Shown piece after piece: positions 62,723 through 64,000 of a stretch of DNA of 64,000 bases (the first letter of the stretch is position 1; every line of letters starts with the position of its first letter). Below the pieces are notes generated by a model that searched no databases, was not told the DNA's origin, and saw only the letters and a program-made list of their open reading frames with translations. This stretch comes from DASTBU01 sp035711845. Lineage in GTDB: Bacteria; Acidobacteriota; Vicinamibacteria; Vicinamibacterales; 2-12-FULL-66-21. The stretch is taken from positions 1 through 64,000 of the forward strand of contig DASTBU010000126.1 in NCBI GenBank assembly GCA_035711845.1, given 5' to 3'. A program made the position numbers and the translations under genes.

Positions 62723-63391
62723 TCAGTGACTTCCCTCCCTCGTCCATTTGTGTTGCGCGACGATGACCTTCATCTCGAGCAGCTCGATGAGCGACCGGCA
62801 GCGCGAGAGCAGCGTGTCGCGCTCGAGGAGCGCCTGTTTTTCGACGGGCTCGAGCTCCAGGTACTGCGCGAGCGCGTTCACGAGATCTTCGTCAGGCATT
62901 GATGGCGGGACCTTCGGCTCCGCGCCACGGCCTTCCGGCTGCGGAACCAGCAGCGCCTCGAGGCGGCGGCGCGCCTCGCGCATCGCGGCGCGGTCTGCGT
63001 CGGTGCTCGACTCGAGGATGCTGTCGACCGTCGCGACGCGATAGCTCTGGCTCTCGCTCTCGTCGATCACCTTGAACTTCTCCAGCCCCCGCAGCACGAT
63101 GTTGTACCGGCCGTCGTCGAGGCGCTCGGCGAACGTGATGAGGCCCGCACAGCCGATCGGGTAGATCGGGGGCCGGCCCTCGTAGTTGGCTTCCCATCCC
63201 GCCCTCAGCAGCACCATGCCGATGATCCGGTCCCCTTCGAGCGCGTCGGCCACCATCGTCCGGTACCTGGGCTCGAAGATGTGCAGCGGCAGGAACACGT
63301 TCGGGAACAGCACCGCGTTGGGCAGTGGAAAGATCGGGATCGTCGGTGGCAGGATAGGCGACATCCGGCTGGCGCCGTGCGAGAAGGCCAT
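62723..63391 (-). CDS. Lon N-terminal-domain (substrate-binding) protein
   Basis: A 222-residue protein made of the LON substrate-binding domain alone (PUA-like fold): IPIFPLPNAVLFPNVFLPL at the start, HIFEPRYRTMVADAL, GCAGLITFAERLDDGRYN, then a helical part ending in LIELLEMKVIVAQH. It lacks the AAA+ and protease domains of Lon. ATG 63391 overlaps the stop of the vWA gene by one base (TGATG), so the two are coupled. Function unknown. Confidence 0.9.
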   Translation of the reverse strand: MAFSHGASRMSPILPPTIPIFPLPNAVLFPNVFLPLHIFEPRYRTMVADALEGDRIIGMVLLRAGWEANYEGRPPIYPIGCAGLITFAERLDDGRYNIVLRGLEKFKVIDESESQSYRVATVDSILESSTDADRAAMREARRRLEALLVPQPEGRGAEPKVPPSMPDEDLVNALAQYLELEPVEKQALLERDTLLSRCRSLIELLEMKVIVAQHKWTREGSH

Positions 63392-63999
63392 CAGTGAATC
63401 GTCCGGGTCTTCTTGTCCATGTAGTCCATCAGCACGTACTGACCGAGGGTCCGCGGCGTCGTGAAGTACGCCTTGCCGTGGCAGATTTGCGCCACCCGCC
63501 TGACGAAGCTCACCAGATCGTGGTCGCGCGCCAGCATGAACGTGTTGATCAGGATTCCCGCCTTCCTGCAGGCAGCCACCTCTGCGAACGTCTCGGAGAC
63601 GATGAACGGATCGAGGCCGAAGGCGTTGCGATAGATTCGCCCGTCCGGGCGCGTGAGCGCCGACGGCTTGCCGTCGGTGATCATCACGATCTGCCGCATG
63701 TCCTTGCGCTCGCGTTCCAGGACCCGCCGGGCCAGCCGCAGGCCTTCTCGCGTGTTCGTGTAGTACGGACCGACGCGCACGCGCGCGAGCTGGGTCAGTG
63801 GAATCTCCTCCGCCGAGTCGTGGAAGAGGACCACCTTCAGCGCATCGCCCGGGTACTGGAGCCGAATCAGGTTCGCCAGCGCCAGCGCGACGCGTTTGGC
63901 AGGCGTGAAGCGATCCTCGCCGTAGAGGATCATGCTGTGGCTGCAGTCGAGCATCAGGACCGTCGCACAGGAGCTCTGGTACTCCCCCTGCACCACCAT
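63391..63999 (-). CDS. von Willebrand factor A domain protein (partial)
   Basis: The visible part is 202 residues of a vWA domain: MIDAS motif DCSHSM, the Thr in PYYTNTREGLRLARR and the late metal residue ITDGKPSAL are intact, so metal-dependent ligand binding is likely. The gene very probably runs past the window edge: related proteins have a longer N-terminal part, and the GTG/ATG near 63997 has no ribosome site in view. The 3' end couples to the Lon-domain gene. Confidence 0.8.
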   Translation of the reverse strand: MVVQGEYQSSCATVLMLDCSHSMILYGEDRFTPAKRVALALANLIRLQYPGDALKVVLFHDSAEEIPLTQLARVRVGPYYTNTREGLRLARRVLERERKDMRQIVMITDGKPSALTRPDGRIYRNAFGLDPFIVSETFAEVAACRKAGILINTFMLARDHDLVSFVRRVAQICHGKAYFTTPRTLGQYVLMDYMDKKTRTIH

Positions 64000-64000
64000 C

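Overview
The window looks like a chromosomal segment of a soil-type member of Acidobacteriota, most likely class Vicinamibacteria. This is an inference. It rests on the GC-rich coding style, the ECF-like sigma factor overlapping a Ser/Thr kinase with a C-terminal TolB-like propeller, a PafA-like alkaline phosphatase, an anti-sigma/DUF4097 cluster, and intergenic spacers filled with short-period inverted repeats. No phage, CRISPR array or intact insertion sequence was seen. One tRNA gene (Leu, CAG) is present.

Layout. 1-234: spacer with a cluster of DnaA-box-like nonamers. 235-8415: a co-directional set built from partner-switching parts: a threonine dehydratase fused to two NHLP-like segments and a STAS domain, an NCS2 permease with an RsbW-like tail, a membrane-anchored UrtA-like binding protein, a SpoIIE-type phosphatase, an RsbW-like kinase and a free STAS protein. 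8416-9883: a scar region with remnants of a nucleotidyltransferase and a tyrosine recombinase around an intact SRPBCC gene. 9884-11533: a secreted trypsin-like protein that has lost catalytic His and Ser. 11676-16864: tRNA-Leu, a sarcosine-oxidase-like flavoenzyme, SppA and a SurA/PpiD-like foldase. 17255-25974: a diguanylate cyclase, then the rod-shape genes mreB-mreC-mreD-mrdA-rodA and RNase G. 26050-32014 (minus strand): ECF sigma, zinc-finger anti-sigma, DUF4097 adhesin-like protein, alkyltransferase and PafA-like phosphatase. 32448-38033: nucleoside salvage (pyrimidine phosphorylase, NupC, purine phosphorylase, cytidine deaminase, MtnA). 38108-41560: TsaD, YjbQ, GltS, HD protein. 41717-45358: a two-ATPase, two-permease ABC exporter. 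45651-47568: small proteins including a PilZ protein. 47751-53910: aldehyde dehydrogenase, two thiolases, an isocitrate/isopropylmalate-dehydrogenase-family enzyme and hydroxyacyl-CoA dehydrogenase. 53948-59827: a TPR-like protein, FolE, a corrinoid-binding-like protein, and kinase plus sigma. 59983-63999: a frameshifted gene, a secreted protein, a YpdA-like reductase, a Lon-N-domain protein and a vWA protein cut by the window edge.

Two genome-wide features stand out. First, about twenty spacers carry arrays of 7-8 bp units, usually as two opposed arms. A small set of unit 'words' recurs in different spacers. Second, many genes have a TANNNT hexamer ending only 6-11 nt before the start codon and little or no ribosome binding site, which suggests widespread leaderless or very short-leader mRNAs.
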